From NCBI RefSeq assembly GCF_007993735.1, contig NZ_CP042453.1:1984001-2048000 (forward strand): a stretch of 64,000 nt of DNA, written 5' to 3'. Made by a program: the position numbers and the translations under genes. The notes under the pieces are model-generated. The model worked only from the letters and a program-made list of their open reading frames with translations, was not told where the DNA came from and did no database searches. Of the stretch, positions 35,154-45,289 are shown piece by piece. Source of the DNA: Arenimonas daejeonensis (GTDB taxonomy: Bacteria; Pseudomonadota; Gammaproteobacteria; Xanthomonadales; Xanthomonadaceae). Each line of letters begins with the position of its first letter. The stretch's first letter is position 1.

Positions 35154-35443
35154 TCAGGCGCGCACGGGCGGCACGGACTGCGGCTCGTGGTACTCGAAAC
35201 CGAGCGAGCCGGCTTCCACGCGGGCCACGCGCGCATCCACCAGCACGGCCGGTCCAGTCTCGTCGAAAAAACGAGCTGCACGATCTCGGCGACTTCCAGC
35301 GCGCAGTCCTCGGGGCGGAACAGGCCGCAGCCCCCTTCGGACAAGTCGACCACCTCGCCCACCCAGGCCTGCTGGCCCCGGATGACCATCACGCGGGCGG
35401 CGTAGGGGACCCGGTCGGAAAAGCGGTGGTTGTTCGCGTCCAT
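35154..35443 (-). CDS. PilZ-domain protein (frameshift near 35268)
   Basis: About 96 residues once one T is restored in the run near 35268 (QLVFFDETG). A stand-alone PilZ-like fold: [12 protein letters not shown] at the N-terminus, then [15 protein letters not shown], matching the D/N-x-S-x-x-G element, and a closing beta region [14 protein letters not shown]. PilZ domains bind cyclic di-GMP; here the first Arg motif is reduced (no clear RxxxR), so binding is uncertain. It lies 40 bases ahead of nei. Confidence 0.72.
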
Positions 35444-35452
35444 GCGGTGCCC

Positions 35453-36240
35453 TCAGAGCGATCGGGTGCGGCCGCCGTCGACCGGCAGGTTGATGCCATT
35501 AACGTAAGCCGCCGCCGGAGAGGCCAGGAAGGCGACCGCCGCCGCGACTTCCGCCGGCTCGGCGAAACGGCCGGCCGGCACCGTGGCCAACATGCCCTTG
35601 GCGATATCTTCCGGCGACTTGCCGGTGGTGGTGGCGCGTTCGGCCAGGATCTGGTCCAGGCGCTGGGTGCGGGTGTAGCCGGGCAGCACGTTGTTGACGG
35701 TGATGCCGGAGGGGCCGAGTTCGCTCGACAGCGTCTTGGCCCAGCTGGCCACCGCGCCACGGATGGTGTTGGAGATGCCAAGGTTGGCGATCGGTTCCTT
35801 CACCGAGGTCGAGATGATGTTGACGATGCGGCCCCAACCGGCCGCCCGCATGCCCGGCAGCACGGCCTGCACCAACACCTGGCCGGCGACCAGGTGCTGG
35901 CGGAACACGGCGACGTAATCGTCCGCGGCGGCGCTGTGCGCCGGCCCCCGGGCGGACCGGCGGTGTTGTTGACCAGCACGTGCACCGGGTATTTCGCGCA
36001 CAACGCGGACACGGCGGCGGCCAGTCCGGCGCTGTCGGACACATCGGCGGCGACATGGCGGTGCTTCTGCCCGTCGTGCACGCGGGGCAGGGCGGCGGCG
36101 ACCTCGGCCAGGCGCTCGGGCCGGCGCGCCAGCACGGTCACGTCGGCGCCCAGCGCCGCCAGGGCCTCGGCGCTGGCGCGGCCGATGCCCTCGGAGCCAC
36201 CGCAGACCAGGGCATGTTTGCCGCGCAGATCGTTCGACAT
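35453..36240 (-). CDS. SDR-family oxidoreductase (frameshift near 35948)
   Basis: About 262 residues. Classical short-chain dehydrogenase: the cofactor motif CGGSEGIGRASAEALAALG (T/G-G-x3-G-x-G), then VLVNNTAGPPGG, and a catalytic region with IISTSVKEP followed by an atypical segment (expected Y-x-x-x-K; here NTIRGAVASWAKTL, lacking the usual Tyr-x3-Lys spacing). One G is missing in a run at ~35948. The C-terminus YVNGINLPVDGGRTRSL is typical. Substrate unknown. It lies 3 bases after the PaiB-like gene stop. Confidence 0.78.
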
Positions 36241-36243
36241 GGC

Positions 36244-36879
36244 TCAGTTTCCTTGTTCGCGACGCTGCAGGCGTTCGGTCATCAGGGCGGAGATTTCACG
36301 GTCCGCCACGCGTGGGCCGGCGGCCAGCGCCGCGGCCGCGGAGCGCACGTTGGCAATGGGATGGTTCTGGTTGAGCTTGAACTTCAGTTCGACCCGGGCC
36401 ACGCGCAGGCGGAAGCCGACGATGCCCTTGAGCTGCACGCTGTGCGCGGCATTGTCCGGCTCGTAGCGCCAGTCGCTGCCGAGCGCGGATTCGTGGTGTT
36501 CGCTGAGCCCGGCCACCACGGCGGCGAGGAAGTCGGGTTCTTCATGGACCTCGAGCACGCCCGAGAGGTGGGCGACCGCGTAGTTCCAGGTCGGCACCCG
36601 CGCATGGGTTTCCTTGTCCGGGTACCAGCCGGGGGACACGTAGGCGTGCGGCCCGTGCACGATCGCCAGGGCGTCGCCGGCGTGGCGCCATTGTTCATTC
36701 GCGCGCGACCAGTGGCCGATCAGTTCGATCGACTCGCCCTCGCGCCGGTACAGCACCGGCAGGTGGCTGGCGAACGGCATGCCGCCGGCGACCGTGACCA
36801 GGGTGACGAAGGCGTCGCGGGCGACCAGCCGGTCCAGTTCGGCGAGATCGGTCTCGGCGAAGTGGCGGGGCGTGAACAT
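36244..36879 (-). CDS. PaiB-like FMN-binding protein
   Basis: 211 residues. Family features: MFTPRHFAETDLAELDRLV, ASHLPVLYRREGE, IVHGPHAYVSPGWYPDKETHARVPTWNY split by the FMN-binding fold, and the closing KFKLNQNHPIANVRS. Members bind FMN/haem and were first described as regulators of sporulation genes in Bacillus; the role in Proteobacteria is unclear. Part of the compact minus-strand run. Confidence 0.88.
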   Translation of the reverse strand: MFTPRHFAETDLAELDRLVARDAFVTLVTVAGGMPFASHLPVLYRREGESIELIGHWSRANEQWRHAGDALAIVHGPHAYVSPGWYPDKETHARVPTWNYAVAHLSGVLEVHEEPDFLAAVVAGLSEHHESALGSDWRYEPDNAAHSVQLKGIVGFRLRVARVELKFKLNQNHPIANVRSAAAALAAGPRVADREISALMTERLQRREQGN

Positions 36880-36880
36880 G

Positions 36881-37228
36881 CTACTGGTCGCGCCCGGTCA
36901 GCGGGTTCTTGAGTGGCTGGATCATCAGCTCGCGCAGGTCCTCGTCATCCTCGGCGCGCGGCGGCTCGATCTCTTCCAGATCCAGACCCCAGGCCTCGGC
37001 ATCGTCGGCGTCCATGCCCTCCGGGGCGCGGAAGTCGGCGTCCAGCAGCTGGGCACGGGCGATGTCCTCGCTTTCGTAGATGTTGATGCGGCCGTCGCAG
37101 TCGAAGACCTCGGCCACGCCGCTGTCGAGCACCCGCAACCGCGACCAGACCAGCATGCGCGGCAGCACCGCCAGCCACCATTGTTCGCGGCGGCCTTCGC
37201 CGGGGTCGGTTTGCTCGTTTTCGTTCAT
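36881..37228 (-). CDS. Conserved acidic hypothetical protein
   Basis: 115 residues. Trp-rich N-terminus (REQWWLAVLPRMLVWSRLRV), a middle DCDGRINIYESEDIARAQLLD, and a strongly acidic C-terminus (DDEDLRELMIQP). I do not recognise a named domain. It is tightly placed, 1 base before the PaiB-like gene and 10 bases after the small membrane-protein gene, which argues for a real gene. Soluble, probably cytoplasmic. Confidence 0.65.
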   Translation of the reverse strand: MNENEQTDPGEGRREQWWLAVLPRMLVWSRLRVLDSGVAEVFDCDGRINIYESEDIARAQLLDADFRAPEGMDADDAEAWGLDLEEIEPPRAEDDEDLRELMIQPLKNPLTGRDQ

Positions 37229-37238
37229 CGTCGTGTCC

Positions 37239-37534
37239 TTACTGCAGGGCGATCAGGGTGATCACGCCGGCGGCGCCGACCAGGGTCAGCCAGCCGCTGC
37301 CGGCGGTGATGCCGCCGAAAAATCCAGGTTGCGGTCGTGGACGGCGCGGTGTTTCCAGCGCATCAGCCACCAGCTGTAACCCCAGCCGCCGTCCTCGGTG
37401 CCCGGCGCGAACGCCAGTTGGCGGTCCAGCTGGTGCCGGTAGGCCAGCACCCGGAAACCAAAATGCGCCGGCGCCGCCGAACCGGCCAGGCCCAGGAACA
37501 GGAACAGCAGCAGCGAGCCCGCGCCGGTTCCCAT
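37239..37534 (-). CDS. Small membrane protein (frameshift near 37322)
   Basis: About 98 residues after restoring one T near 37322. An N-terminal hydrophobic segment (LLLFLFLGLAGS), a Trp-rich middle (GGWGYSWWLMRWKHR), and a C-terminal hydrophobic segment (GWLTLVGAAGVITLIAL) give a two-helix topology. No family recognised. Follows asnS by 2 bases and precedes the acidic hypothetical gene, in the same transcription direction. Confidence 0.5.
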
Positions 37535-37536
37535 GC

Positions 37537-38937
<1,401 letters not shown>

Positions 38938-39049
38938 GCCTTGAATCCCTGCCCGGACGGGCCTATCTGGTGAAGACGGCAAGGATAACCGCAGGCGTGC
39001 ATTCACGCAGCGCCGGTATACTGCCGCCACTCCCACGAGACCCGGACCC

Positions 39050-39388
39050 ATGGCCGTCACCCTGACCCCCACTGCCGTCGCCCGCATCCGCAGCTACCTG
39101 GCCGAGACGCCGGGCGGCATCGGCCTGCGTTTCGGCGTGCGCAAGTCCGGCTGCTCGGGTTTCGCCTACGTGGTGGACATCGCCAAGGCCGCCGGCCCGG
39201 ACGACACCGTGTTCGAGACCGACGGCGTGGCCGTGCGGGTGGACGCCGAGAGCCTGCCCCCAGGTGGACGGCACCGAGATCGACTTCGTGGCCCAGGGCC
39301 TGAACCACCAGTTCGTGTTCCGCAACCCCGGGTTGCCGCGGAATGCGGCTGCGGCGAGTCCTTCACGACCGACGACCAGGCCGCCTGA
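39050..39388 (+). CDS. IscA/ErpA-type iron-sulfur carrier (two compensating frameshifts)
   Basis: A-type Fe-S carrier, 112 residues. The three cluster Cys are present: [13 protein letters not shown] and the C-terminal ECGCGESF. Between them the frame carries one extra C near 39258 and lacks one C near 39333, which restore each other; correction yields [20 protein letters not shown] and [14 protein letters not shown]. So the uncorrected 112-residue product has ~25 wrong residues in the middle. Monocistronic; not next to an isc or suf operon. Confidence 0.82.
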   Translation: MAVTLTPTAVARIRSYLAETPGGIGLRFGVRKSGCSGFAYVVDIAKAAGPDDTVFETDGVAVRVDAESLPPGGRHRDRLRGPGPEPPVRVPQPRVAAECGCGESFTTDDQAA

Positions 39389-39399
39389 CGAGTTTGTCT

Positions 39400-39498
39400 C
39401 CCTCCCCTGCCTGCAGGGGAGGGTTGGGGTGGGGTGAGTCCTTGCCGCGCGCTCCGGGTTCCACCCCCTCCCAGCCTCCCCCTGCCAGCAGGCGGAGG
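39400..39498. repeat. Paired GC-rich hairpins (REPIN-like), A-B order
   Basis: Unit A: CCCTCCCCTG-N4-CAGGGGAGGG (39400-39423) then TTGGGGTGGGGTGAGTCCTTGC. Unit B: CTCCGGGTTCCACCCCCTCC and a degenerate hairpin to 39498. Near-identical sequences occur at 42424-42519 and 62487-62600. Confidence 0.65.
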
Positions 39499-39509
39499 CC
39501 CCTAAGGCC

Positions 39510-39553
39510 CGCAAGTCCTTGACTTGCGCGGGAAACCTGGTCTCAGGCATAAT
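39510..39553 (+). promoter_or_regulatory. Promoter region of rpsF with hyphenated palindrome
   Basis: CGCAAGTC-CTT-GACTTGCG (39510-39528) is a perfect inverted repeat with 8-bp arms. It overlaps a possible -35 (TTGCGC 39524-39529, 18-bp spacer) for CATAAT (39548-39553). The ~105-base leader after it, up to the rpsF start, is GC-rich with short stems and could host S6:S18 feedback control, though I cannot identify the motif securely. Confidence 0.45.
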
Positions 39554-39660
39554 GCGCGGCTCCCGATCCCCGGGAGACCTTGCTCCACGGCGGATGGTTT
39601 TCCATCCCGGCCGGGGGCTGCCAGGCCGAATCACCGGCCGCATCCACAAGGAAACAACCC

Positions 39661-40059
39661 ATGCGTCACTATGAAATCGTGTTCATGGTCCACCCGGACC
39701 AGAGCGAGCAGGTGCCGGCCATGATCGAGCGCTACAAGGCGCTGATCGAAGGCGACAACGGCAAGATCCACCGTCTGGAAGACTGGGGCCGCCGCCAGCT
39801 GGCCTATTCCATCGACAACCTGGTCAAGGCCCACTACGTGATGATGAACGTCGAAGTCGGCCAGAAGATCCTGGGCGAGCTCGTCGACGGCTTCCGCTTC
39901 AACGACGCCGTGCTGCGCCACATGGTCATTGCCCGCGAAGAGGCCGTCACCGAGCAGTCCCTGATCATGAAGAGCAAGGACGAGAAGGGCGAACGCCGCC
40001 CGCGCCGTGACGATGACGAAAACAGCGTTGGCATCGCCGCCAGCGACGACGCCGCCTGA
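39661..40059 (+). CDS. rpsF: 30S ribosomal protein S6
   Basis: 132 residues from ATG 39661, preceded by AAGGA. N-terminus [20 protein letters not shown] and the [21 protein letters not shown] blocks are classic S6; the charged C-terminal tail ([13 protein letters not shown]) is typical of gammaproteobacteria. First gene of the rpsF-rpsR-rplI operon. Binds S18 and 16S rRNA in the platform of the small subunit. Confidence 0.98.
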   Translation: MRHYEIVFMVHPDQSEQVPAMIERYKALIEGDNGKIHRLEDWGRRQLAYSIDNLVKAHYVMMNVEVGQKILGELVDGFRFNDAVLRHMVIAREEAVTEQSLIMKSKDEKGERRPRRDDDENSVGIAASDDAA

Positions 40060-40079
40060 GCCCGAGACCGGAGACCGAC

Positions 40080-40310
40080 ATGAGCAAGTTTTTCCGCCGC
40101 CGCAAGTTCTGCAAGTTCACGGCCGAGGGCGTCAAGGAGATCGACTACAAGGATCTCAACACCCTGCGCCAGTACCTGACCGAGAACGGCAAGATCGTCC
40201 CGAGCCGCATCACGGGCACCAAGTCCAAGTACCAGCGCCAGCTGCAGACCGCGATCAAGCGCGCCCGCGAACTGGCCCTGATCCCGTACACCGACAACCA
40301 CCAGAACTGA
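40080..40310 (+). CDS. rpsR: 30S ribosomal protein S18
   Basis: 76 residues. [20 protein letters not shown] and the [19 protein letters not shown] block are diagnostic. S18 partners S6. It lies 20 bases after rpsF, in the conserved operon order. Confidence 0.98.
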   Translation: MSKFFRRRKFCKFTAEGVKEIDYKDLNTLRQYLTENGKIVPSRITGTKSKYQRQLQTAIKRARELALIPYTDNHQN

Positions 40311-40371
40311 TCCTTACGGACAGCAACCGTTGCGGGGCCGCGCGCCCCGCTAACGTCAAGGAGCAACAACC

Positions 40372-40821
40372 ATGCAACTGATCCTCCTGCAGAAGGTCGT
40401 CAACCTCGGCGGCCTGGGCGACAAGGTCAACGTGAAGCCCGGCTACGGCCGCAACTTCCTGATCCCGTACGGCAAGGCCGTGCCGGCCACCCAGGCCAAC
40501 ATCGCCGCATTCGAAGCCAAGCGCGCCGAGTACGAAGCCAAGGCCAACCAGGTCCTGGCCGATGCCGAAGCCCGCAAGGCCAAGCTGGAAGGCGCGTCGG
40601 TGACGATCACCGCCAACTCGTCCACCGAAGGCAAGCTGTTCGGTTCGGTCGGCCCGCGCGACATCGCCGAGGCCTTCACCGCCGCCGGCTTCCCGCTCGA
40701 GAAGAACGAAGTGACGCTGGGCGAAGGCCCGCTGCGCCGCACCGGCGAGTTCGACATCGAAGTGCGCCTGCACGCCGACGTCCACACCACCGTCAAGGTG
40801 CTGGTCGAAGCCGAAGCCTGA
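40372..40821 (+). CDS. rplI: 50S ribosomal protein L9
   Basis: 149 residues with CAAGGAG upstream. [19 protein letters not shown] and [15 protein letters not shown] mark the N-terminal rRNA-binding domain; a long connecting helix and a C-terminal domain ([14 protein letters not shown]) follow. Last gene of the ribosomal operon; a terminator follows. Confidence 0.98.
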   Translation: MQLILLQKVVNLGGLGDKVNVKPGYGRNFLIPYGKAVPATQANIAAFEAKRAEYEAKANQVLADAEARKAKLEGASVTITANSSTEGKLFGSVGPRDIAEAFTAAGFPLEKNEVTLGEGPLRRTGEFDIEVRLHADVHTTVKVLVEAEA

Positions 40822-40842
40822 TCTTCGCTGCAAAGAAGTATC

Positions 40843-40875
40843 CGACGGGCGCCCCAGGGCGCCCGTCGTCTTTTT
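40843..40875 (+). terminator. Intrinsic terminator after rplI
   Basis: CGACGGGCGCC (40843-40853) pairs with GGCGCCCGTCG (40858-40868), loop of 4, followed by TCTTTTT. Confidence 0.9.
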
Positions 40876-40974
40876 GCGGTCCGTGTCTCGTGAAATGAGA
40901 CAGCCCGGGTGTAAGGGATTCCCACCGGTTATGCACAGACTTATGCCTGTCGCACCGCCAGAGGGATCGCTACG

Positions 40975-42420
40975 ATGACCGACCCGGCCCACCTGCCACC
41001 GCCACCGCTGCGCCCCATCGACAAGGCGACCATGCCCGCTCGTTCCGAATCCTTCCGCACCGAAGCCAAGATCGATGCCCTGCGCGTCCCGCCCCAGTCG
41101 GTCGAAGCCGAACAGGCGGTGATCGGTGGCCTCATGCTGGCCCCGGACTCGCTCGACCGCGTCGGCGACTTCCTGACCGAATACGATTTCTACCGCCGCG
41201 ACCACCGGCTGATCTACCGCGCCATCCGCGAACTGAGCGAGAAGAACAAACCCTTCGACGCCGTCACCCTGGGCGAATGGTTCGAGGCCAACAGCCTGTC
41301 CGAACAGATCGGCGGCACCGGCTACCTGATCGAACTGGCCTCCAGCACGCCTTCGGCCGCCAACATCAAGGCCTATGCCGAGATCGTGCGCGAGAAGGCC
41401 GTGATGCGGCAGCTGATCGAGGCCGGCACCGAGATCGTCAACGACGGTTTCCAGCCCGAGGGCCGCGACAGCCAGGAAGTGCTGTCGGCGGCCGAGATGA
41501 AGGTGTTCAAGATCGCCGAGCAGGGCCGCCGCGGCCGTGCCGACTTCGTGCCCCTGCGCGAGGCGATGAAGGACGCGTTCCAGATCCTGCAGGAACGTTA
41601 CGAGAACCAGGGCAGCGTCACCGGCCTGCCCACCGGCTTCCACGACCTGGACGAGATGACCGCCGGCCTGCAGCCGTCCGACCTGATCATCCTCGCCGCG
41701 CGCCCGGCCATGGGCAAGACCACGCTGGCGCTGAACATCGCTGAATACGGCGCGCTCAAGACCAAGAAGTCGGTCGCCGTGTTCTCGATGGAAATGTCGT
41801 CCTCCCAGCTGGCGTTCCGACTGCTGTCGTCGATCGGCCGCATCAACGCCACCCGCCTGCGCACCGGCCAGCTCGAGGACGAGGACTGGTCGCGGGTGAA
41901 CATGGCCATCAAGATGCTGTCGGACGTGAAGATATTCATCGACGACACGCCGGCGCTGTCGCCCGACGTGCTGCGTTCCAAGGCCCGCCGCATCAAGCGC
42001 GAACACGACCTGGGCCTGATCGTGGTGGACTACCTGCAGCTGATGCAGGTGCCGGGTTCGGCCGAGAACCGCACCAACGAGATCTCCGAGATCTCGCGCT
42101 CGCTCAAGGCCCTGGCGATGGAACTCAAGGTGCCGGTGATCGCGCTTTCGCAGCTCAACCGCGGCCTGGAGTCGCGCACCGACAAGCGCCCGGTCATGTC
42201 CGACCTGCGCGAATCCGGCGCCATCGAGCAGGACGCCGACATCATCATGTTCATCTACCGCGACGAGTACTACCACAAGGATTCGGCGGACAAGGGCCTG
42301 GCCGAGGTCATCATCAGCAAGCAGCGTAACGGCCCCACCGGCACGGTGAAGCTGAAGTTCTTCGGCGAATACACCCGCTTCGACAACCTGGCCCGGGACA
42401 GCATCGGCAGCTTCGAATAA
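40975..42420 (+). CDS. dnaB: Replicative DNA helicase
   Basis: 481 residues, intact. Hexameric 5'-3' helicase of the replication fork. N-terminal domain with PPQSVEAEQAVIGGLMLAPD; C-terminal RecA-like motor with Walker A in ARPAMGKTTLALNIAEYG, Walker B region LIVVDYLQLMQ, and SRSLKALAMELKVPVIALSQ, then DLRESGAIEQDADIIMFIYR. No intein in the Walker A or later motifs. Follows rplI as in related genomes; alr comes next. Confidence 0.97.
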   Translation: MTDPAHLPPPPLRPIDKATMPARSESFRTEAKIDALRVPPQSVEAEQAVIGGLMLAPDSLDRVGDFLTEYDFYRRDHRLIYRAIRELSEKNKPFDAVTLGEWFEANSLSEQIGGTGYLIELASSTPSAANIKAYAEIVREKAVMRQLIEAGTEIVNDGFQPEGRDSQEVLSAAEMKVFKIAEQGRRGRADFVPLREAMKDAFQILQERYENQGSVTGLPTGFHDLDEMTAGLQPSDLIILAARPAMGKTTLALNIAEYGALKTKKSVAVFSMEMSSSQLAFRLLSSIGRINATRLRTGQLEDEDWSRVNMAIKMLSDVKIFIDDTPALSPDVLRSKARRIKREHDLGLIVVDYLQLMQVPGSAENRTNEISEISRSLKALAMELKVPVIALSQLNRGLESRTDKRPVMSDLRESGAIEQDADIIMFIYRDEYYHKDSADKGLAEVIISKQRNGPTGTVKLKFFGEYTRFDNLARDSIGSFE

Positions 42421-42423
42421 GTG

Positions 42424-42519
42424 CTCCCTCCCCTGCTGGCAGGGGAGGGCTGGGGAGGGGTGAGTCCTTGCTCCGAAGTTCCACCCCTCCCGGCCTCCCC
42501 CTGCAGGCAGGGGGAGGAG
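42424..42519. repeat. Paired GC-rich hairpins (REPIN-like), A-B order
   Basis: Unit A hairpin (42426-42449, stems CCCTCCCCTG/CAGGGGAGGG), then TGGGGAGGGGTGAGTCCTTG, then unit B beginning CTCCGAAGTTCCACCCC and ending in the CTGCAGGCAGGGGGAGG hairpin. The best-preserved of the three copies; it fills the dnaB-alr gap. Confidence 0.7.
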
Positions 42520-42547
42520 AAGTGCGAGGTGCGGCTACAATCCCGCC

Positions 42548-43682
42548 ATGACCGACACGGCCCGCCCGACCCGCATCGTCGTCGACCTCGACACACTGAC
42601 GCACAACCTGCGCACCCTGCAGGCCCATGCCGGCGTGCCGGTGATGGCCATCGTCAAGGCCAACGCTTATGGCCACGGCCTGGTGCCGGTGGGCCTGCAC
42701 CTGCAGGCGCAGGGCGTCGAGCAGCTGGGCGTGGCCTTCCTGGAAGAGGGCATCGCCCTGCGCCAGGCCGGCGTGCGGGTGCCGATCCTGGTGATGGGCG
42801 GCATCTTCGGCCCGCAGGCGGCGCAGCTGATCGCCGAGGACCTTGAGATCACCGTCTCCTCGATCGACAAGCTGCGCCAGGTGGAAGCCGCGGCCGAGGC
42901 GCTGGGGCGCCAGGCCACCATCCACCTGAAGATAGACACCGGCATGGAGCGCATCGGCGTGCACAGCTACCACGCCGGGCCCTTCATCGAAGCGGCGGTC
43001 GCTTCGCGCTGGTGCCGGGTCAAGGGCGTGTATTCGCACCTGGCCTGCGGCGACGACCCGGATTCGCCGATGACCGCGCAGCAGCTGGAACGTTTCCTGC
43101 AGGCCTGCGCGCACTTCGAACGCATCGGGGCGCCGATGCCGGTCCGTCACCTAGCCAACTCCGGCGGTCTGCTGCACTTCCCGGAAACGCACCTGGACAT
43201 GGTGCGCCCCGGCATCGCGCTTTACGGCGTGCTGCCCGATCCCGCGTCGAAGCCGACAGTGGACCTGCGGCCAGCGATGTCGCTGGTCTCGCAGGTGGTG
43301 TATTTCAAGGTCGTACCGGCCGGCCACCCAGTAAGTTATGGCGCGACCTGGGCACCCGGCACGGACACACGCGTGGTCACCATTCCGATCGGGTATGGCG
43401 ACGGATTCCCCGTTCGCTGTCCTCGCGCGGTGAGGTGCTGATCGGGGGCTCCGGCATCCGATCGTCGGCCGCATCTGCATGGACCAGTTCATGGTCGATA
43501 TCGGCCCCTCGGGTACGGCCTACAACGAAGATGCGGTGGTGCTGATCGGCCGGCAGGGCGATCAAACCATCCGCTGCGAAACGGTTGCATCCGCCGCCGG
43601 CACCATTCCGTATGAAATCCTGGTCGGCCTCAACGGCCGGATCCCGCGCGAATACGTCGGTGGCGCCGTCGCGGCAGACTGA
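42548..43682 (+). CDS. alr: Alanine racemase (frameshifts near 43414 and 43455)
   Basis: PLP enzyme making D-alanine for peptidoglycan. PLP Lys in MAIVKANAYGHGLVPV; HLKIDTGMERIGV, HLANSGGLLHF, and MVRPGIALYGVLPD are conserved. Two single-base losses in C runs near 43414 (GFPRSLSSRGEVL) and 43455 separate the last ~75 residues, which still read RICMDQFMVDIGP and end YVGGAVAAD. Corrected length is 378 residues, a little long but typical of Xanthomonadaceae. Essential in principle, hence probable consensus errors. Confidence 0.9.
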
Positions 43683-43794
43683 CGCGCCGCAGTCCGGCAG
43701 GTTCACGACGGCAACACGGGGGACGCGGGTAGGGTGCGCCAGCCCCGACCGCGGCTTCGCGCCACGGCCCATCGCATCGTTCCCCGAGACCCGC

Positions 43795-45224
43795 ATGTCC
43801 CACGCCCTGATCTGGTTCCGCCGCGACCTGCGCCTGGACGACAACCCCGCGCTCGAAGCGGCCCTGCGCGCCGGCCACGTGCCGATCCCGGTCTATATCC
43901 ATGCGCCGGACGAAGAAGCGCCCTGGGCGCCGGGTGCCGCCAGCAAGGCCTGGCTGCACCGGTCCCTGCAGGCGCTGGACGCCGACCTGCGCGCCCGCGG
44001 TTCACGCCTGATCATCCGCCGCGGCGACAGCCTGGCCGAGATCGAAAAACTCATCGCCGAAACCCGTGCCGAGGCCCTGCACTGGAGCCGGTTGTACGAA
44101 CCGGCCAGCATCGCCCGCGACACCCGCATCAAGCAGGGCCTGAAGTCGCGTGGCCTGACGGTGGAAAGCCACAACGCGGCCCTGCTGGTGGAACCGTGGA
44201 CGGTGCAGACCGGCAGCGGCGATCCCTACCGCGTGTTCACGCCATTCTGGAAAAACGCCCGAACCCGGCTGGTCGCGGCCGCAACACCCGTGGCGCCGGC
44301 GCGGCTGCCGGAACCGCCGGTCCTGCTGGCCGGCCTGGGCGTCGAGGATCTTGAACTGGAGCCGATGCCGCCCGAACCGCGCTGGGACACCGGCTTCTGG
44401 GACCACTGGCAACCGGGCGAAGCCGGCGCACACGAGATGCTCGATGCCTTCCTCGAAGGCGCCGCCCACGGCTACAAGGAACAGCGCAACTTCCCCGACC
44501 GCATCGCCACCTCGCGGCTGTCGCCGCACCTGCATTTTGGCGAGATCTCGCCGCGGCAGGTGGTGGCGCGCGTACTGGCGCAACGCTGGCCGGCGGCCGT
44601 GCAGCCCGACATCGACCACTTCCTCAGTGAACTGGGCTGGCGCGAGTTCAGCCACCACCTGCTGTTCCACTTTCCGCACACGGCGCGGGAAAACCTCAAT
44701 CCCAAATTCCGGCAGTTCCGCTGGGCCAAACCCGAGCCCGGTCACCTGGCCGCCTGGCAGCGCGGCCGCACCGGCGTGCCGATCGTGGACGCAGGCATGC
44801 GCGAACTCTGGTCCACCGGCTGGATGCACAACCGCGTGCGCATGGTGGTGGCGAGTTTCCTCACCAAGAACCTGCGCTACCACTGGAAACACGGCGCCGA
44901 CTGGTTCTGGGACACGCTGGTGGACGCCGACCTGGCCAACAACACCAGGGTTGGCAGTGGACCGCCGGCACGGGGGCCGACGCCGCGCCTTACTTCCGTA
45001 TCTTCAGTCCCATCGCCCAGGCGGAGAAGTTCGACCCGGCCGGCAAGTACATCAAACGCTGGCTGCCGGAGCTGGCGAACCTGCCCGAGTCCGCACTGGC
45101 GGCGCCCTGGGAGCAGCCCGAACTGCTGCGCCGGCTCGCGCCCGCCTATCCGCCCCGGCCCATCATCGACCTCAAGGCCAGCCGCGATGCCGCGCTGGCC
45201 GCCTACTCCGGCACCAAGGCCTGA
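43795..45224 (+). CDS. phrB: Deoxyribodipyrimidine photolyase (frameshift near 44950)
   Basis: Light-driven FAD enzyme repairing cyclobutane pyrimidine dimers. ATG 43795 gives [20 protein letters not shown]. Family blocks: [88 protein letters not shown]. One base is missing near 44950 (LANNT-x-GWQWTAG). The last residues, [18 protein letters not shown], are the CPD class I/III signature. Corrected length is 476 residues. Confidence 0.92.
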
Positions 45225-45289
45225 GCACCGCCCCGGCGTTGACGCCCCCGAGCCGCAGGCGTCATTCTGGCCGCTGACCGGGAGGGCAC

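Noticed and set aside
40255..42276. 673-codon minus-strand frame across rplI and dnaB
   Set aside because: Both plus-strand genes are intact and diagnostic, so this is a shadow.
40975..42420. Intein or insertion in dnaB
   Set aside because: Walker A, Walker B and later motifs follow each other with normal spacing in a 481-residue protein.
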